A stretch of DNA of 64,000 bases from Parelaphostrongylus tenuis (lineage: Eukaryota; Nematoda; Chromadorea; Rhabditida; Metastrongylidae): the NCBI GenBank assembly GCA_019055375.1, contig JAHQIW010000364.1, forward strand, positions 248,001-312,000, written 5' to 3'. Positions 31,853 through 44,510 of the stretch are shown here, piece by piece; position 1 is the first letter of the stretch, and every line of letters begins with the position of its first letter. Below the pieces are notes generated by a model. It did not search any database, was not told where the DNA came from, and was given only the letters and a program-made list of their open reading frames with translations. The translations under genes and the position numbers were made by a program.

Positions 31853-32105
31853 CAACACTCTGTGCTCGTTGGTAATTTCACTTGACATAGAGTGTAAAAG
31901 GTTTGTCGCCGCTAACTCTTGGTGTGGAGACTGGTGCACCCACACAGGATTAACAAAAGACGAGAAAGGGTAACTGCCCGAATGACGAGACTGCAAAGTC
32001 GAAACACGTGTATCGGGGTTTATACGTCAGCCCTTTTTAACAGACCACATGACATGCGTGGCTCAGCAATGATTACTGGGCATGTTAGTGATACTGCTGT
32101 CGTAA
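31853..32105 (+). mobile_element. hammerhead-bearing dispersed repeat, subfamily A
   Basis: The left part ACACTCTGTGCTCGTTGG... ACTTGACATAGAGTGTAAAA corresponds to the hairpin at 50952-50992. It is followed by CGAGAAAGGGTAACTG, the ribozyme at 31976-32018, then ACAGACCACATGACATGCGT. A 148-residue open frame running through it is incidental, because the same sequence is not open in the other copies. Confidence 0.65.
31976..32018 (+). ncRNA. hammerhead ribozyme, type I, one core change
   Basis: Stem I is GCCCGA with TCGGGG. The core is ATGACGA (first C changed to A). Stem II is perfect, GACT-GCAA-AGTC with a GNRA-type loop. GAAA is followed by the self-complementary CACGTG and TA as cleavage site. 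The first-position change should impair cleavage. Confidence 0.7.
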
Positions 32106-33364
32106 TATCGAACAAACTCAAGGCGGGTGAATTAAGTGATGAGGAGAATGCAACACTGCTATTGCAGGAGCAAAAAAACAAAACTCAGAAATCATGCATA
32201 TTTAAAGCGGAACCGTTTTCGACGCGCCTTTTATGTAGAGTAGATTGCAAGAGAATCAAGGTTACGATGCGAAAAAGGCAAAGCACATACTCTCCTATGC
32301 TCATCGCCATGACACCGCAATTCTTTCTGCTCAAGCAAATGCTTCAGAACGTGGGTGCTAAGTAAACGGGATAAGGATGCGCTCAGCGTGAATGAGACGA
32401 TATTGCTAAGAAGCATCTAAATTACCAGCTAGGGGGAAAATCTGTGGTTATGAATTAACATTATGAATGCATGCCTTAAAAGATCGGATAGATTAGCTCA
32501 GAAATAAAAATCATGGCGCTCTTTTCGTCTTTATTCAAAATGATACCAAACTTTGAAAAAAAATTTTATATTTAGTCGCGTAATCCCGCTAATCATCATG
32601 TAATGCGGGTTACTAGCATTGTAGTGTCTATTCTGATAAGTCACCACAGCACACAAGGTGATTGTGTTCGTCTGATGGTTAAACACACCACGCTAAACAC
32701 CAATTTTTGGGTTGAGGAAAAGTTCCTTAACACCCGCTGAAAATTCACAGTTTATACGCATATTCATTCAAGAGCAACAATAATTATTCTCCAAATAAAG
32801 ATCATTCTTATCCACGATTTTCTGCCGACGATTTGCAAGCTTCCGGTTCTGCTCGAACTCGTCATTCTTTGGGCTTTGAATCAGAAAACTCCTAACATGC
32901 TTCCTCGACTTGATGAAATGTCTTGAATTGGCATCCAAGAAGAAAATGTTCCACTGAGCGGAGAAGACCATAATCGGGCGGCGCATCATCTAGACTGTAG
33001 CTAGGTGCGGCAAGACCTCAACTCTCTCCAATTTATCAAACTTTTCGCTGGAACAGCGCGCGCTTTACACGAATCAATGTCGAGCACTTTCTGTTGAACT
33101 CATCGTACAATTTTAGAAATTCCTAGAAATATTCTTGAGATATTCCCATAAATTTACAATAACCGATACTGTGTAAAAAAAAAATTAAATCTAAATTTTT
33201 TGCGGGTAACAAGGAACTTTTTTCTCGACTTAGTACAAACGATAATATTTACGGTGTTACTCAGTCTTACAGAGGAACATCACCACATCTGTAAAAATAC
33301 GTAAATGATCAACGTTAATCAATTCTTTGTGGAAGCTCAATCATTGAACTCTATCAAGCACTGT
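32106..33364. other. unassigned stretch, partly duplicated at 51640-52150
   Basis: GTTGAGGAAAAGTTCCTTAA near 32712 and GCTTCCGGTTCTGCTCGAAC near 32838 have close relatives near 51650 and 51775 in the same orientation, so this is an older dispersed repeat of about 500 bp. It has no coding evidence. Confidence 0.4.
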
Positions 33365-33515
33365 AGAGCTGAGCAAATGCATCTATGACCCACAGAGTGG
33401 CCTGCAGTGGCCAATTGATGTACCAAATCAATGTGTTACTTTTCAAGTAAGTTCTGGCACCAATCTTCCGACAGCGGAAGAATGGGAAGCTTGATAGACC
33501 CGATGCAATGTTTTA
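33365..33515 (-). mobile_element. SINE family A, heavily decayed copy
   Basis: GTGGCCTGCAGTGGCCAATT, AAGTTCTGGCACCAATCTTC and CAGCGGAAGAATGGGAAGCT correspond, with many changes, to the body of the copies at 19937 and 25885. Confidence 0.45.
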
Positions 33516-36360
33516 AGCCAGTATCTACGTGAATTATAGTAGCTCTAACGACAACCCCAAATGATTGCGTGCCATCCAAAAACTGGTCAGGAATTAAGAA
33601 TTGTAAAATTCGAGCTTTTGGACACTACTAATAGTTTCCTAAATCCAAACTCACAAGATCTTAGGAATCTTTGTCTTTTGCTAACGAGCTCGTCGTAACT
33701 TAGGCAACGATCACCCTACAATCGCCGCTCTGCTTGCTTTTAGAGCCACCTATTTATCAATTACACAAGTTGTTTATAGAAAGCCATGCGAATGTGAAAG
33801 CGTCTCTATCTCACATTATTGTTTGCATTTTCAAGTATAATTTTCATATTCACAATACCCGATCATAATGGATAGCTCTCAGAATATAAATATAATTATC
33901 TCAGTTTGCTCTCGCATTCGTTATTTGTTCCTGTATTCGTTGTCTAAGTGGCCTTTCGGATCTGCATAAAAATTCAACTACATCTTAGGGCTTTATCTTC
34001 TGCATCGTCGTTGAACTATGGTTCAGATGTCTCCCATGTGGCCGTAGGCTCCCTAGATATGGCGTTCTCAAGTCTCCATCGCATACAGTCGATAGCATTT
34101 GTAGATTAGTGATAGCTATTTTTATTTGAGTCTACTGTCGAAGTTCAGACTACGGAAAGTCTGAGAGCATGCTTAGTTTAGAAATCTGCTGAACGAAGAT
34201 CTTTTCGCACGTTGAGGCGTATCGACATTACTCCCGCCCTTATCTCATAATTTCGAATATTCTATTTGCTTATACGAAATTAGCGATCTTGATCTGGGAA
34301 CGTGTACTTGATCATCAATCGCGAACCTTTTAATGGATATGAAAAGGAGCCTAAGAACTATAAATAACGGCGAATTTTCATTGTTGTGAGAAGACAAAGA
34401 TGCAAAAACTTGGTAAATGAGGAGGGTTGCATGACTTTAAAACTATGAGCTGACGTCACGACAATTGTGAAATTCTATCTGCACATGAATGCGAGCTCCA
34501 TAGAGAAGTTTCAGTTCTGAGAAACTATTTATCAATAAGTCTATGCTTTGTACGAGAAGTCAACTTCATTTTCATTTGGTGGAGGAAACATTATCGCAAG
34601 GTGAATGGCCCATTTTCATTGGCTTAGATACTTCCGCAAAAGCCAATGACTATCAAAATTCTTTGTAATGGCAATCTTGTGAATCAGAAGAAAACAGTGA
34701 CCTAATAGTTATTACTAGTGGATCGGAAAATTCTCAGGCACTCATTATCTTTGTGAATTCAAGCCAATATAACGCACATTCAGTTATAATGCCCTTTAGT
34801 GTTGTTATCAGAGAATAAGTGCAAGCATGTTTGAAAGAAGTGGCGAGCTCTCTACGTATGGATATTATGTGAAAGTATATGAGAAAATACTTCTCATAAT
34901 AATTTACATTAGGGTGCTAATTATAAGTTCAATCTTTAGAGGCCGTGGTAGTAGTCAGAAATCCTTCCCTATCATTATGGCCACGCGCAAATCTTGCTAC
35001 TAATTGTAGAGACAAAGAGTGGAACGCAACGGTTGATCATGCAGTTTGTAAGGAAGGAAAGTAAAACCAAAGCGCTGGTTCAATTCCTTTTCCTAACATT
35101 CTCTTGAATCAGTTGGGGTTGCTTCAATCCGCTACCCTAAACCTGCAAGAAGATTGCTTCCGAACAGCATTTTACAGTATTCATGAAGAAGGCGAAATTT
35201 CCAAGCAGCCACAAAGCAAAACAGAGATATTACTTTGGTAGAATAAAATTTGAATATATGATTTGTATAAATTCGTAACAACAAGGTAATTAAAAGAGTA
35301 AATTTGATTAGAAGTTCTTATTTGAAAATACAAACCTGCAATGATGACAACGAAGGTAACGATGTGCATTTATGACAAGCTATCCCTCCGAAGTGGGTGT
35401 GGTTAGTGAAGGCGGAGTCGTCGCACCCACAAAGCAGAAAACACTGCCGCAGTTAGAGATACGATTCGCAAAAATTAGAGAGAAAAAAATGAACACCGTG
35501 TTCTGAAACCCACCCTCAAAGGGTTTGCAAGTAATGTGCAGAAGAGTTCAGGTAGAACACAAGTAGTGGTGCCGTTTAACATTAGTAGTGTCATACCTTT
35601 TTCCACCTTAGAACTACTATTAAGTCACTCCACCTAAAAAGAAATAGAAATCCTCCAGCAGTAGCATGATAAAATGCGTTCGTGGCAAAGTTGTTTAGGG
35701 CACCTGGCAATTACGCGGTGGTTGGTTTGAATCGGCAATTTAAGTTAGCTAAGCTTCTTATCATCCTGAAGACGGAAAAATGTCAACATACGGTGATCTG
35801 CACTAAAGACCACGTATACATTATACAAAAACCTAGATGATGTTTGATGAAGTCGGACACAGTGTGCATCACTTAGGAATCAACGCCAGTCGCTTGACTA
35901 GTTTTTGTTTTTTAGATGTTCATCTAGTAGAAAATTTTTTTCCGAGAAGAAATTTTTTAATCTTGTAAAGAACTGAGCGATTTTTCTGTGTAGTGCTCCA
36001 TTACCATCTAGAGCACAATTTTGGCTCAGCAGCTGCCATATAACTCTTGCGAGGTTTATATTCCAAGCTTGAATAATGGTAACACCATTTTCCTATCGGC
36101 ATCATCAAGCGGATTGTTAGACAACATCAAAGGTGTTCTTCTTCTTGGAACACACTGTGTTTGATTTTTGAGGCCATTGAAACACTCCACACATAGTGTT
36201 AACATCAAAACTATAGCTGGTGCATCTCTTCAATCGCTATCAGGACTTTGGCAGTACAGCTGCCGCTTTGAAGAAGTGTTTGCTATAGGCCCCAATACCT
36301 TGACATAAAATCATAACCCACCATTGTTCTATAGGGAGGCATTAACCTGAATGCAGAAAC
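33516..36360. other. unassigned stretch of 2.8 kb
   Basis: I see no convincing exon, RNA gene or known repeat. A GAAGAAGGCGAAATTTCC string near 35187 faintly resembles the Penelope tail but lacks the rest. Confidence 0.3.
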
Positions 36361-36411
36361 GAATAGCCAGATCGCAAAAACGAACGGCTGTGTATGCTCA
36401 ACTGGAATTAT

Positions 36412-36457
36412 TGCGGCTCTGTGAAAGGCGAAGACCCGAAATTTTGTTGAAATAAAA
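36412..36457 (+). ncRNA. hammerhead-like Penelope tail motif, solo copy
   Basis: CGGCT / CTGTGAA / AGGCGAAGACCC / GAAATTTT / GTTGAAATAAAA. The layout and the following TTGAATAAA-like string match the tails at 46650 and 30829. The core is altered and no GIY-YIG frame remains beside it. Confidence 0.35.
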
Positions 36458-37189
36458 CCTTTGTAACGAAACTTTGAGAAACAGCAGTATGCTGTTTATC
36501 CAAGACGAAGTCAATGTTCGAAAAGAGCGAATGGCTTAGCATGCGCTCAGTATCATAGGGTTTGAAAATACGAATATACTCAATGATCCGCGATATCGTC
36601 TACAGCAGCGACATTACATCTCGATAAAAATACATAACGAGGGCACCGGAATGTAGAGTATAGAAAACTGTATAATTTTATTACTTCTGTTGTCTATGTT
36701 GACTTCTGACACAGCTCGCTTGAGAAAAGTACCCGTTTGATTGCAGTACTGTCAAACTACATTTTTCTCATATGAACGAAATTCTCTTCCTGTGATCTAT
36801 TGGATAGGAGAAATCGAAGTGAATGTGCAAGAACTTATCATTTTTATACTATTCGCCTCACATTTCAATGCAATGAATAGAATATGGTTGAATAATATGA
36901 TCAAAATTATACCAAAGCTCTCTGAGAGGATAAAAACACTGTCTTGATGTATCGATGCGGCAGTACAATCCATTATGAATTCCGAATTTACCACTCAGCC
37001 ATCTACACGATGCTATGTGAAGCCGATTCACAGCGAACCTCATAGCGATTGAGTAATACCTAAAACCTTATGTCGTTCTTCTCTGTTAGACGGTAAAAAA
37101 ATGAATGAACGACTGCCTTCGCTGAGCAAGAAATTTTCGTAAAAGTGTTAGTAATCAGTCGAAAGCATAAAGCCCAAGGGACTGCTCTA
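36458..37189. other. unassigned stretch
   Basis: Short overlapping frames on both strands at 36741-37043 shadow each other. No domain is seen. Confidence 0.3.
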
Positions 37190-37345
37190 CCTGCTCGTTT
37201 TTTAAGAAAGCCTTTCTATAGCGGTGTAACACTCAAAGTAAAATTATGTTTCCCAACCACCGCACGCTTTTACTATCATCACGCTCATACTTCGCTGGAA
37301 ATACGAAAAGGAAATTTTGTAGTATCAGCGTTACACGTTCTTAGT
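37190..37345 (+). repeat. AT-rich dispersed repeat X
   Basis: CCTTTCTATAGCGGTGTAAC, AGTAAAATTATGTTTCCCAA and TTCGCTGGAAATACGAAAAG are shared with 21530-21745 and, more loosely, 40980. Confidence 0.4.
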
Positions 37346-38519
37346 GGGGTTTCTTTCAAAGCGAAAAGCGCTAATCGCTCTATCTAATTCACAGCCAGCA
37401 AACATTCAGCCTACACACTCGCGAACAAACAAAAGCACCGTGTGTGTGAAACTCGGTCATATTTTTCCTGTTACACGGGAGTGAAACGGTTTTTCCAGAA
37501 AAAAAGCACAACATTGTAATCGTAGAAATTTACACTATCGAATGGTTACTAATAGTCTAAAAGAAGAGCTCTGTTCTGAAAGAAATATGCGTGCGTGAAG
37601 TACAAATGTTTTCTTTCTGTTACTGCGCTATAAGAAGGTTTTTTCAAGAAAAAGAAAGCGACCACGTAGCGCAGTAGCCAGAGATTTAAGTTTTCGAATG
37701 ATTACCAGCACTCTTATGCAAATTTTTTTAGCGTAAAGAGTCATTTCGACATTTGTTTCCGTCTGACAGAAAAGAACTCCTCATGTTCTTATCGTAAACT
37801 AATCTTGTGTGCACTGCCGTTGATCAAAAGCGACGCCTTGTCGAGTTCTCACGCGGCAGTCGACTCGATCGACAAGCAAATGTAGCGGACTATCATTCAG
37901 TAAATAGAGGGATATGGTAGATCAAACACACTGAGGTTATTTATAGTTGGAGTTAGGCTAAAATATTTGTCAAGCGATCAGTTGTAAACGGACTGTCCTT
38001 TGACCTCACCACGCGCAATCAATCATACTTTCTTTTTTTATGAAGTTGAAGCACGGGGCTATTTTATGAGTATTTTATTTACCTAATGTTTCCACACTTT
38101 TCTTTTTCTTTAGAGCGATGATTTTGGTCGATCGTCTACTGTCCTTCTATCTTGTTGTGGAACTTTGCCTTCGTTTCGTTTGAGTCCAACTAATTCAATG
38201 GGACACTCCTGAGTGAATAACCTCACTCTTTGAACTTCTTATATACATGAGGAAGCGTGAGCTTATTAGTTAATCACTGGCTACTAGTGATTTGCTATGC
38301 TAATTATCTAGTCAGCCTTCGATAGTGATTACTTATCTTCATGCAATCTATCCTGCAGAAGTCGGTAATATCAATGTTTAGCACAGAGTGCCAATATTAG
38401 GTCCTCTCATGAGTTTTGGCTCCGGCAATAGACATCAAACTTATTAACCAAAAGTAATTAACATTGTTGAAGAGCATTATCCAAAGTATTTGCCATCAAA
38501 TAATATCCGTTTTTTTTAA
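37346..38519. other. unassigned stretch
   Basis: Around 37640-37740 fragments resemble repeat X. No gene is supported. Confidence 0.3.
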
Positions 38520-38692
38520 ATTTAACCGCTTATAGCGGTGGTATGATGTTTCAAACATATACCCATTGATGTAGAGCAATGTACAAAACTTTAGCGTCAG
38601 GCGGGACTAGAACCCGCACCTCACTCTTTCTGGGAATGCGTGCTCTATCCGTCACACTACTGACGCCCATTTTGCACATCGCTCTTTCTACG
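38520..38692 (-). repeat. tRNA-like hairpin repeat with complete cloverleaf
   Basis: The core at 38597-38669, read on the minus strand, has a 7-bp acceptor GCGTCAG/CTGACGC, a D-arm GTGT/GCAC, an anticodon arm CATTC-CCAGAAA-GAGTG (anticodon AGA, with C instead of U before it) and a perfect T-arm GCGGGTTCTAGTCCCGC. Flanks GTAGAGCAATGTACAAAA and TTTTGCACATCGCTCTTTCT are inverted. The left end has the hairpin AACCGCTTATAGCGGT. The changed U33 and the B-box drift (TTCTAGT) argue against a decoding tRNA. Confidence 0.65.
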
Positions 38693-38814
38693 CTTCAGCG
38701 CACCTATCTGCCAGCCGCCAGCCGTCTACGGCCTGGCCCGGGTAGTCGGTCTCGACATTGAACCCAGTCACGCTGACAGATATTGGGTATTAAAGATCAA
38801 ATGATATTCGTTTT

Positions 38815-38945
38815 TTTATTTAACCACTTGTAGCGGTGGTATGATGTTTCAGAGTGAGTGAGGTGCGGGTTCTAGTCCCGCCTGACGCGAAAATTTGCAC
38901 ATTGCTCTACATCAGTGGGCATATTTGCCATAAGTCTGAGCACAT
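38815..38945 (+). repeat. tRNA-like hairpin repeat, half copy in inverted orientation
   Basis: AACCACTTGTAGCGGTGGTA precedes only the 3' half of the tRNA-like core (GTGCGGGTTCTAGTCCCGCC) and the right flank CACATTGCTCTACATC. With the copy at 38520 it forms an inverted pair. Confidence 0.55.
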
Positions 38946-39060
38946 TTCCGTTATCTCTCATTACTGTCGACCAAAAGCGGATTTTTTGCAAGAGTCGGCG
39001 TCTTTTGAATCAATGTAGTCACCAGGCCAACAGGGAATTCCAACTCCACCTCCAAATCGA
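38946..39060. other. short unassigned spacer
   Basis: It may be part of the mariner relic that follows, but no frame can be read. Confidence 0.2.
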
Positions 39061-39515
39061 TTGCGCCAAAGCTATGCTCATCATCTTTTGATGGTTGACC
39101 AAACCGATTCACTGGGACCTGCTGTCAAGCGGGGAGGCGATCAACACAAAGAGCTACTGTCATCACCTAGACCGCTGCAATCGGTCCCTATCAAGTCGAC
39201 GTCGCCGCAAATCGCTGCTTCAAAATAACGCAAAGCCGCATATCGCTAAATTGACAAAAAGGAATTTGGCCGAACTGGGCGGGGAGTTGCTGATTCATCC
39301 GCTGTACAATCCTGACTTGTTGACATCTGACTATCACCTATTTCGGTCGTTGGAGAATTTCCTCAACAAGAAGTAGTTCCAAGACATAAATCATTTGCGT
39401 CGAGGATTGACGACCTTTTCTGAATCCAAGGATGACAAGTTCTACGTGCGCGGTATCGTTATTGCCTGAGGGGAGAAATGCGTTCACGCTGATTGCGCAT
39501 ACTCTTAATTTTAAC
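39060..39515 (+). pseudogene. mariner transposase C-terminal relic
   Basis: The frame 39095-39376 reads QNNAKPHIAKLTKRNLAEL and then NPDLLTSDYHLFRSLENFL, the second and third catalytic blocks of a DD34D mariner transposase. The second catalytic Asp is replaced by Asn, and exactly 34 residues separate it from the final Asp. After an in-frame TAG the reading continues FQDINHLRRG, SESKDDKFYVRGIVIA and, after another stop, GEKCVHADCAYS, the usual C-terminal tail. The first catalytic Asp region is missing. It has two or more stops and a mutated active site, so it is dead. Confidence 0.85.
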
Positions 39516-40275
39516 TGTGGCTTATCTAAGCAATCATATCAATCATAAAATTCATTAATAACTTCGTGCTATAGGCTTGATCAGTAAAGAATGTGCTAAT
39601 CAATGAACTGCTTAGCAATAATGCTACTTCACATTACATGCGATGCGACTTCATCGTAATTCTCAGTATTTTTCGTTTTTTAGTGTACTTCATTAGTGGA
39701 GATCTCTACTGATTTAGGTTATCTGCGTACTTTGTCTTAGCTGAATACACAAAAGACAATTATACATCATCGTCGAAGGAAACGTGCCATGCTGGAACTG
39801 CGTTTTTATCTCAAGGAAGCAACTTTCGTCTTGAAAATTGGATTTTAAATGGCACGTGAACGTTCGTTTCGTCAAAAAGGTGTTCATATACAGCTAGCAA
39901 TAAATCCGTTGTTAAGCTCAAACTGCAATGGGTAACTATTTTAAATGCAAACTTAATCTTTTTGATCTTCAGAGCCTACTGTGAAATCCTTCTTAAGAAT
40001 TAAGCATGACATCAAAGCTCGCATTTCTGAAGCTATTGAATAATTTCATGAGCATAAATATATGAAAATCTCGTACAGCACTTCGAAGTGCGTTTTTTTT
40101 TTTTTGAAGCGGTTTGATTTTTGTCGTTGGAGCATGATGAAGTTTCGATAGATGGGCATTTCTTCTACTAAGGAAACCCTTAGAGAATTTTCCTCATAAA
40201 TATTCGATTTTTAAGTGGAATAAAGTCTCCTAAAGTCCAAATTTATCAAGTTTATTGTCTTACTTGTTTTGTAAT
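39516..40275. other. unassigned stretch
   Basis: Nothing recognised. No mariner terminal repeat could be identified on either side of the relic. Confidence 0.3.
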
Positions 40276-40565
40276 GTGTCATATGACGCAGTGGTTGGAG
40301 GTGCTATGCGTCGCACACAATGTCGATGGTTCAATATAGCGCTCAAGGCTCTCCGAACCAACCATTTCTAATGGGTCGGCAAACTGATTCCAGATTTATT
40401 TGGAAAGATAAGCAGCATCGGCTTGATATTTCTAGGCCTCTGCGAGTCACTGTAGAGGCTAAATATGCAATCAATGACCTCATAGGAAGCCAGAAATTGA
40501 ATAGCGAATGCATGGCGCATTCCTTAGGAATTGATCAATGCGTGAGAACTTTATCCTCTATTCTT
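40275..40565 (+). mobile_element. SINE family A, diverged full-length copy
   Basis: ATATGACGCAGTGGTTGGAG, CGTCGCACACAATGTCGATG, TTGGAAAGATAAGCAGCATC, GAGTCACTGTAGAGGC and GCATGGCGCATTCCTTAGG show all segments with scattered changes. Confidence 0.75.
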
Positions 40566-40889
40566 TCTTATTTCCACTGTGACGTACACTTATACTAATT
40601 CGCTTCGCAATCCAACGCAGTGCGGCACGGTACAAAATGTACCAAGCAATACTTAGAGGGCTAGACTACTCTCACCACAAGGATGAAAAAACAAGATTCT
40701 TTGTTTTACTGTACTCCTATGAAACGCTCTTGGTAGCTAACATCAAGCTGTGGACACAACAGTTCCTTTACATTGTGTAAATGTCCGTGAGTTTTTCTTT
40801 CATTTGCGGTGTTTTCCTGGTACTTTTTGGTATCCGTACATATTTTCAACCCTTTGTGAACAACCCGTTTCTCTCTTTAGATTTAGAGT

Positions 40890-41215
40890 TTTATCAATCA
40901 TTCGATATGTTCAATTTCGACAATTTCAAAATTGTACTTCATTCCTGAAAAGGTTTTCTTATTGTGCTGTAGCAGTAGAAATAAAGTTATGTTTCACACT
41001 CGGTGCGTTCTGGCGCATTTATTCCGAGGCAGAGCTTTTTCCTTAGACATTCAATAATCATTCGATAGCTTTGATTTTGGCAAATTCTATGGCATACTTG
41101 GTATTTGAACAGCAATCTCTTAGCGCGCTGTAGCAACCAGAAGAAGATCACATTTCGCACTCGGCGTGCATTTCTCACCGACTAGGTGTGTGAGTGGCTG
41201 CGTATCGATCGCGCA
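40890..41215 (+). repeat. AT-rich dispersed repeat X, two units
   Basis: TGCTGTAGCAGTAGAAATAA with GTTATGTTTCACACTCGGTG, then GCGCTGTAGCAACCAGAAGA with TTCGCACTCGGCGTGC about 140 bp later. The nearest relative is 48960-49110, which lies within the foldback element. Confidence 0.45.
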
Positions 41216-41399
41216 GTTGATTGATCGCAAAGCGTAAGTGTCAACATATTTTTTGGGTTCTTCCTCCGCTTTGAAAAAATTTCTAGGCAAAGCGTATGAC
41301 TCTAAACTTCAAGATTTTCTCTACACGTTCCTATGCTTTTCGTGCACCGACCTAAGATGCTTAGGGTTAGACTTATTAGCAGATTTGTTTAGCGACATA

Positions 41400-41760
41400 A
41401 AATGAAAACGAAAGGCCCAAGTCTATGGATCCAAAGAGCAAAATTTCTTTTACAATTAAAATATAAATACCTAAGATTTTCTACGAACCGGAAAAAGAAA
41501 TTTCAACTATGCAAGAGAAACACGTGCGAAAAGGCGCCGAGCGTAAAACATAGATGTTTAGCGCCACAGCACGATAAGAAGGCTTTTTTCAAAGAAAAAA
41601 CAGAGAGCTGAAATTGTTGATATTCAAGTTATCAAATGATTACTTGAACTCTAATAAAAGTTAGAAAACGCGCTGTTTCAAAGGGCTGACAATGTGTACA
41701 GATAACGCAAAAGTAGCGTTTTCCTCTCTTCAATTACTGAAGTCAAGCACACAGAGCCTA
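41400..41760. repeat. AT-rich dispersed repeat X, fragments
   Basis: GCGCCACAGCACGATAAGAA, GCTTTTTTCAAAGAAAAAAC and AGAAAACGCGCTGTTTCAAA resemble parts of the family near 25030-25150. Confidence 0.3.
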
Positions 41761-44510
41761 CATTAAGTTGCTGTGAGAAACTTTCAAGTTACAAAAGTGA
41801 AATCCTACGAAATATTATCACGAGCCAAGCGTTGTGTTCACTCTTTCACAACCATCCAATCATTTCATGGCTGGCTCCCCATCAAAAAGTGTCATTGGAG
41901 CTCGATTTCTATGCACGCAAATCAGTATTTTTTCATTGACTACCACCCGATAAATATCCGGCAAACTGCTTTCTTGAGGTAATCTTTCTATTGTTAGGTT
42001 CACTCATATGTTTTGTTCACAAAAAATTTTTCTAACTAGTCAGTTGACGACTTTTTCGAGTCTGTACATGCTGCACGATCGTCTGAGGCATTCATATACC
42101 GAAATCGGTACACATGGTCGTGAATGGGTTAACAGTCAATTGTGTTGCCTCATCAAGCACATTTTACGCGTACACTATGGCTCGTCCATGAAACTTTCAC
42201 TTCAACTGGATCAAGCTACATTGAAATGATTTGTTTGCATATAATAGACAAATTTTATGAGAGCGATAAAAGACCATTAGCACCTGCCGGATATGCATGA
42301 CAGCCCATTTCTCTCAGCGATTAATGAATAGTGAAGATGATAATGAGCACGAAAATCGAATAAAGTTCCAATGCAATGTTTCATTCAACAGAGTTTACAC
42401 AGAGCTCAAAGACCGTTCTGGGACAGTTAAACGGGAGAATCTTTGTTTGCCGTGATTACTGTCTAATCGTATAGCCTCATATCAGTGAAATCTCTTAGTC
42501 GATCGCAAGCAGTTGCTTAATTGTGGCATGAATTGATGGTGATAAGAATGGTATTGTAAAAAATGTTATGGAAAAATCGGTAATAAAAATCTAACCTTAG
42601 CAGGACATTTTACTCGTCATTACCACAGAAATGAGATAGTTCTTATCAAATATCGCTCAAGATCTGTGTTATCACCAATTCATTGACTTTACTACTTCAT
42701 GTGGACATGGACCTTCCCTTATACTGTGCTTTATCAACTGCGTGCCTAACAAGAAAAGACTAGATACATTGGTTAACTCCACACATTCGAAAGAAAACTA
42801 TGTGTGGATATCAAATTATCATAAATTTCAGCGTTTCGTGTGACTAACCGTAGATTGCTTTCGTTTCAGGCTCAGAATATTGAAATCATAAACCTAATCA
42901 AAATGTCTAGCTGACCATGACGCTCAAGTGTTTTCTTCATGTAACAGAACCACTGTCGCATGCGTGGAAACGCTCTAATCAGAAGTCGAATCTGACGACC
43001 ACGTGTTTCTTGGTAAGCGTCTCTATCTTCTACGTTATAAGCTCTTTTTCTTGGTTATACCCATATAACAAGTTCTTCCGCACAGTTTCACATTACAAGG
43101 GAGGAGAATATAGCAATGATGACACAAATTGTGGCGAAAATATTACGACCGCAAGATTCTGTCTAGGTTCTTGCTCGTGCTATCAAATATATATTCCTCG
43201 CTCTTGGAGGCTTTTTTGTATAATGAGATTATAATGAAATTGTCGACGTAGTGAGTTCCGCTTCAATACTTCCATTCTTTCATGCTTGGCCATAACGCTT
43301 TCATAGGAGTGATGACCGCCCACGTTTCCGATTCCATTTAAGAGTGACTCCTTCGACTTGATTGTTTACGAAACGATGAGACCGTGAAAATACATGGTCT
43401 CTGTTAATTCACTTCCGTGTAGAAAAATTTTACAACTTGGTGATAAGGCTCTCTCGCCCAATTCAATTTTATAAGCGGAGGTCTATGAACAGGAGCAAGA
43501 AGACAAGGAGTCCGACATAAGAATCTTCTTTACGTATAATTGGAAAATTCGCGAAAAGTGGGAAATTTTAAAAAATCGCAAAATCTTTTCATTTCACTTG
43601 TAGCTTGCTGAATTATCCTTCTCTCATTTTTTACATTCATTCACATAAGTTTACTAGCAGAAATTAAGTCTAAACAAAGAAAATTGGCATAGCCCTTTCT
43701 CGGCATGCCATTCATGGGAAGTTCCAAGTGTTCCTCACTTCTTTCCGTCCACAATGAGATCCGCTAGCCTAAAAAAGCGTACGCTGTCTTCACAAGGAAG
43801 CCAGACTGTGCGAATCACACCACCGTTCCGGTATTAGTATCTAACTGCAAGATGACTAACACTTCACTTGTACACAATACTTCGGTGATGAGGATTTGGA
43901 AGCGTTTTTTGTCCATGTGATGCTTTATACTCGACAAAAAATCTTGCCAGTTTAGCAACTCATCAATCAATTGGTTGTTGTATCGGGTGGGTTGCCAATC
44001 TCTCTCATAATCATGAGCTACTTGAAGCATTTTTATCTCTATAGCTATTTATTCAATGTGTAGTTTTTCTATCTCAAATTATTCATTATATTCTTTAATT
44101 AACACATCATGTAAAGTCTAGAAGTGCCCTCAATTAAATAGACGCGCTTGGTTCACTTTCTAAGATTAATCATGCATGTTCTCTTTCGTTCTTGAATCGA
44201 GTTGTTCTTGTGGAAATTTAATGATGATGTTCGCTGACTATTGCCGCTTCTATACTGTTAAGGACATCGTTTGGCGTTCCATATGAGTACATTGACACAA
44301 TTGTACTCCAATAAGGATATGAAAGAATAGTCCGCTGGAGAGTTCGCGCTGCTGTCTTCTATCTTACCTATGTCTATGATGTGTCATGATAAAATGTCAG
44401 TGCTTAGCTGAACACACGATAATACGTATTTCTTTAGAACTTGAGGAGGCTGAAATAAAACGGTTTCTCATCAATATGCAATCAGAGATGATGTGGTATA
44501 AAGCTAAGGG
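41761..44510. other. unassigned stretch of 2.75 kb
   Basis: Acceptor-like TTTCAG sites at about 42826-42870 and a donor-like CTTG|GTAAGC at about 43013 bracket frames that hit stops early. A 71-residue minus frame at 43815-44030 (MLQVAHDYERDWQPTRYNNQ...) is unrecognised. Confidence 0.3.

Noticed and set aside
31919..32365. 148-residue open frame
   Set aside because: It runs through the hammerhead-bearing repeat. The equivalent sequence in other copies is not open and no domain is recognisable.
35170..35215. GAAGAAGGCGAAATTTCC resembling the Penelope tail motif
   Set aside because: Only the stem II-like part matches; there is no GAAA, stem I or neighbouring element sequence.
38597..38669. 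Cloverleaf resembling tRNA-Ser(AGA)
   Set aside because: U33 is C, there is no serine-type long variable arm, the B-box is altered and it sits in a dispersed hairpin repeat. Called tRNA-like, not a tRNA gene.
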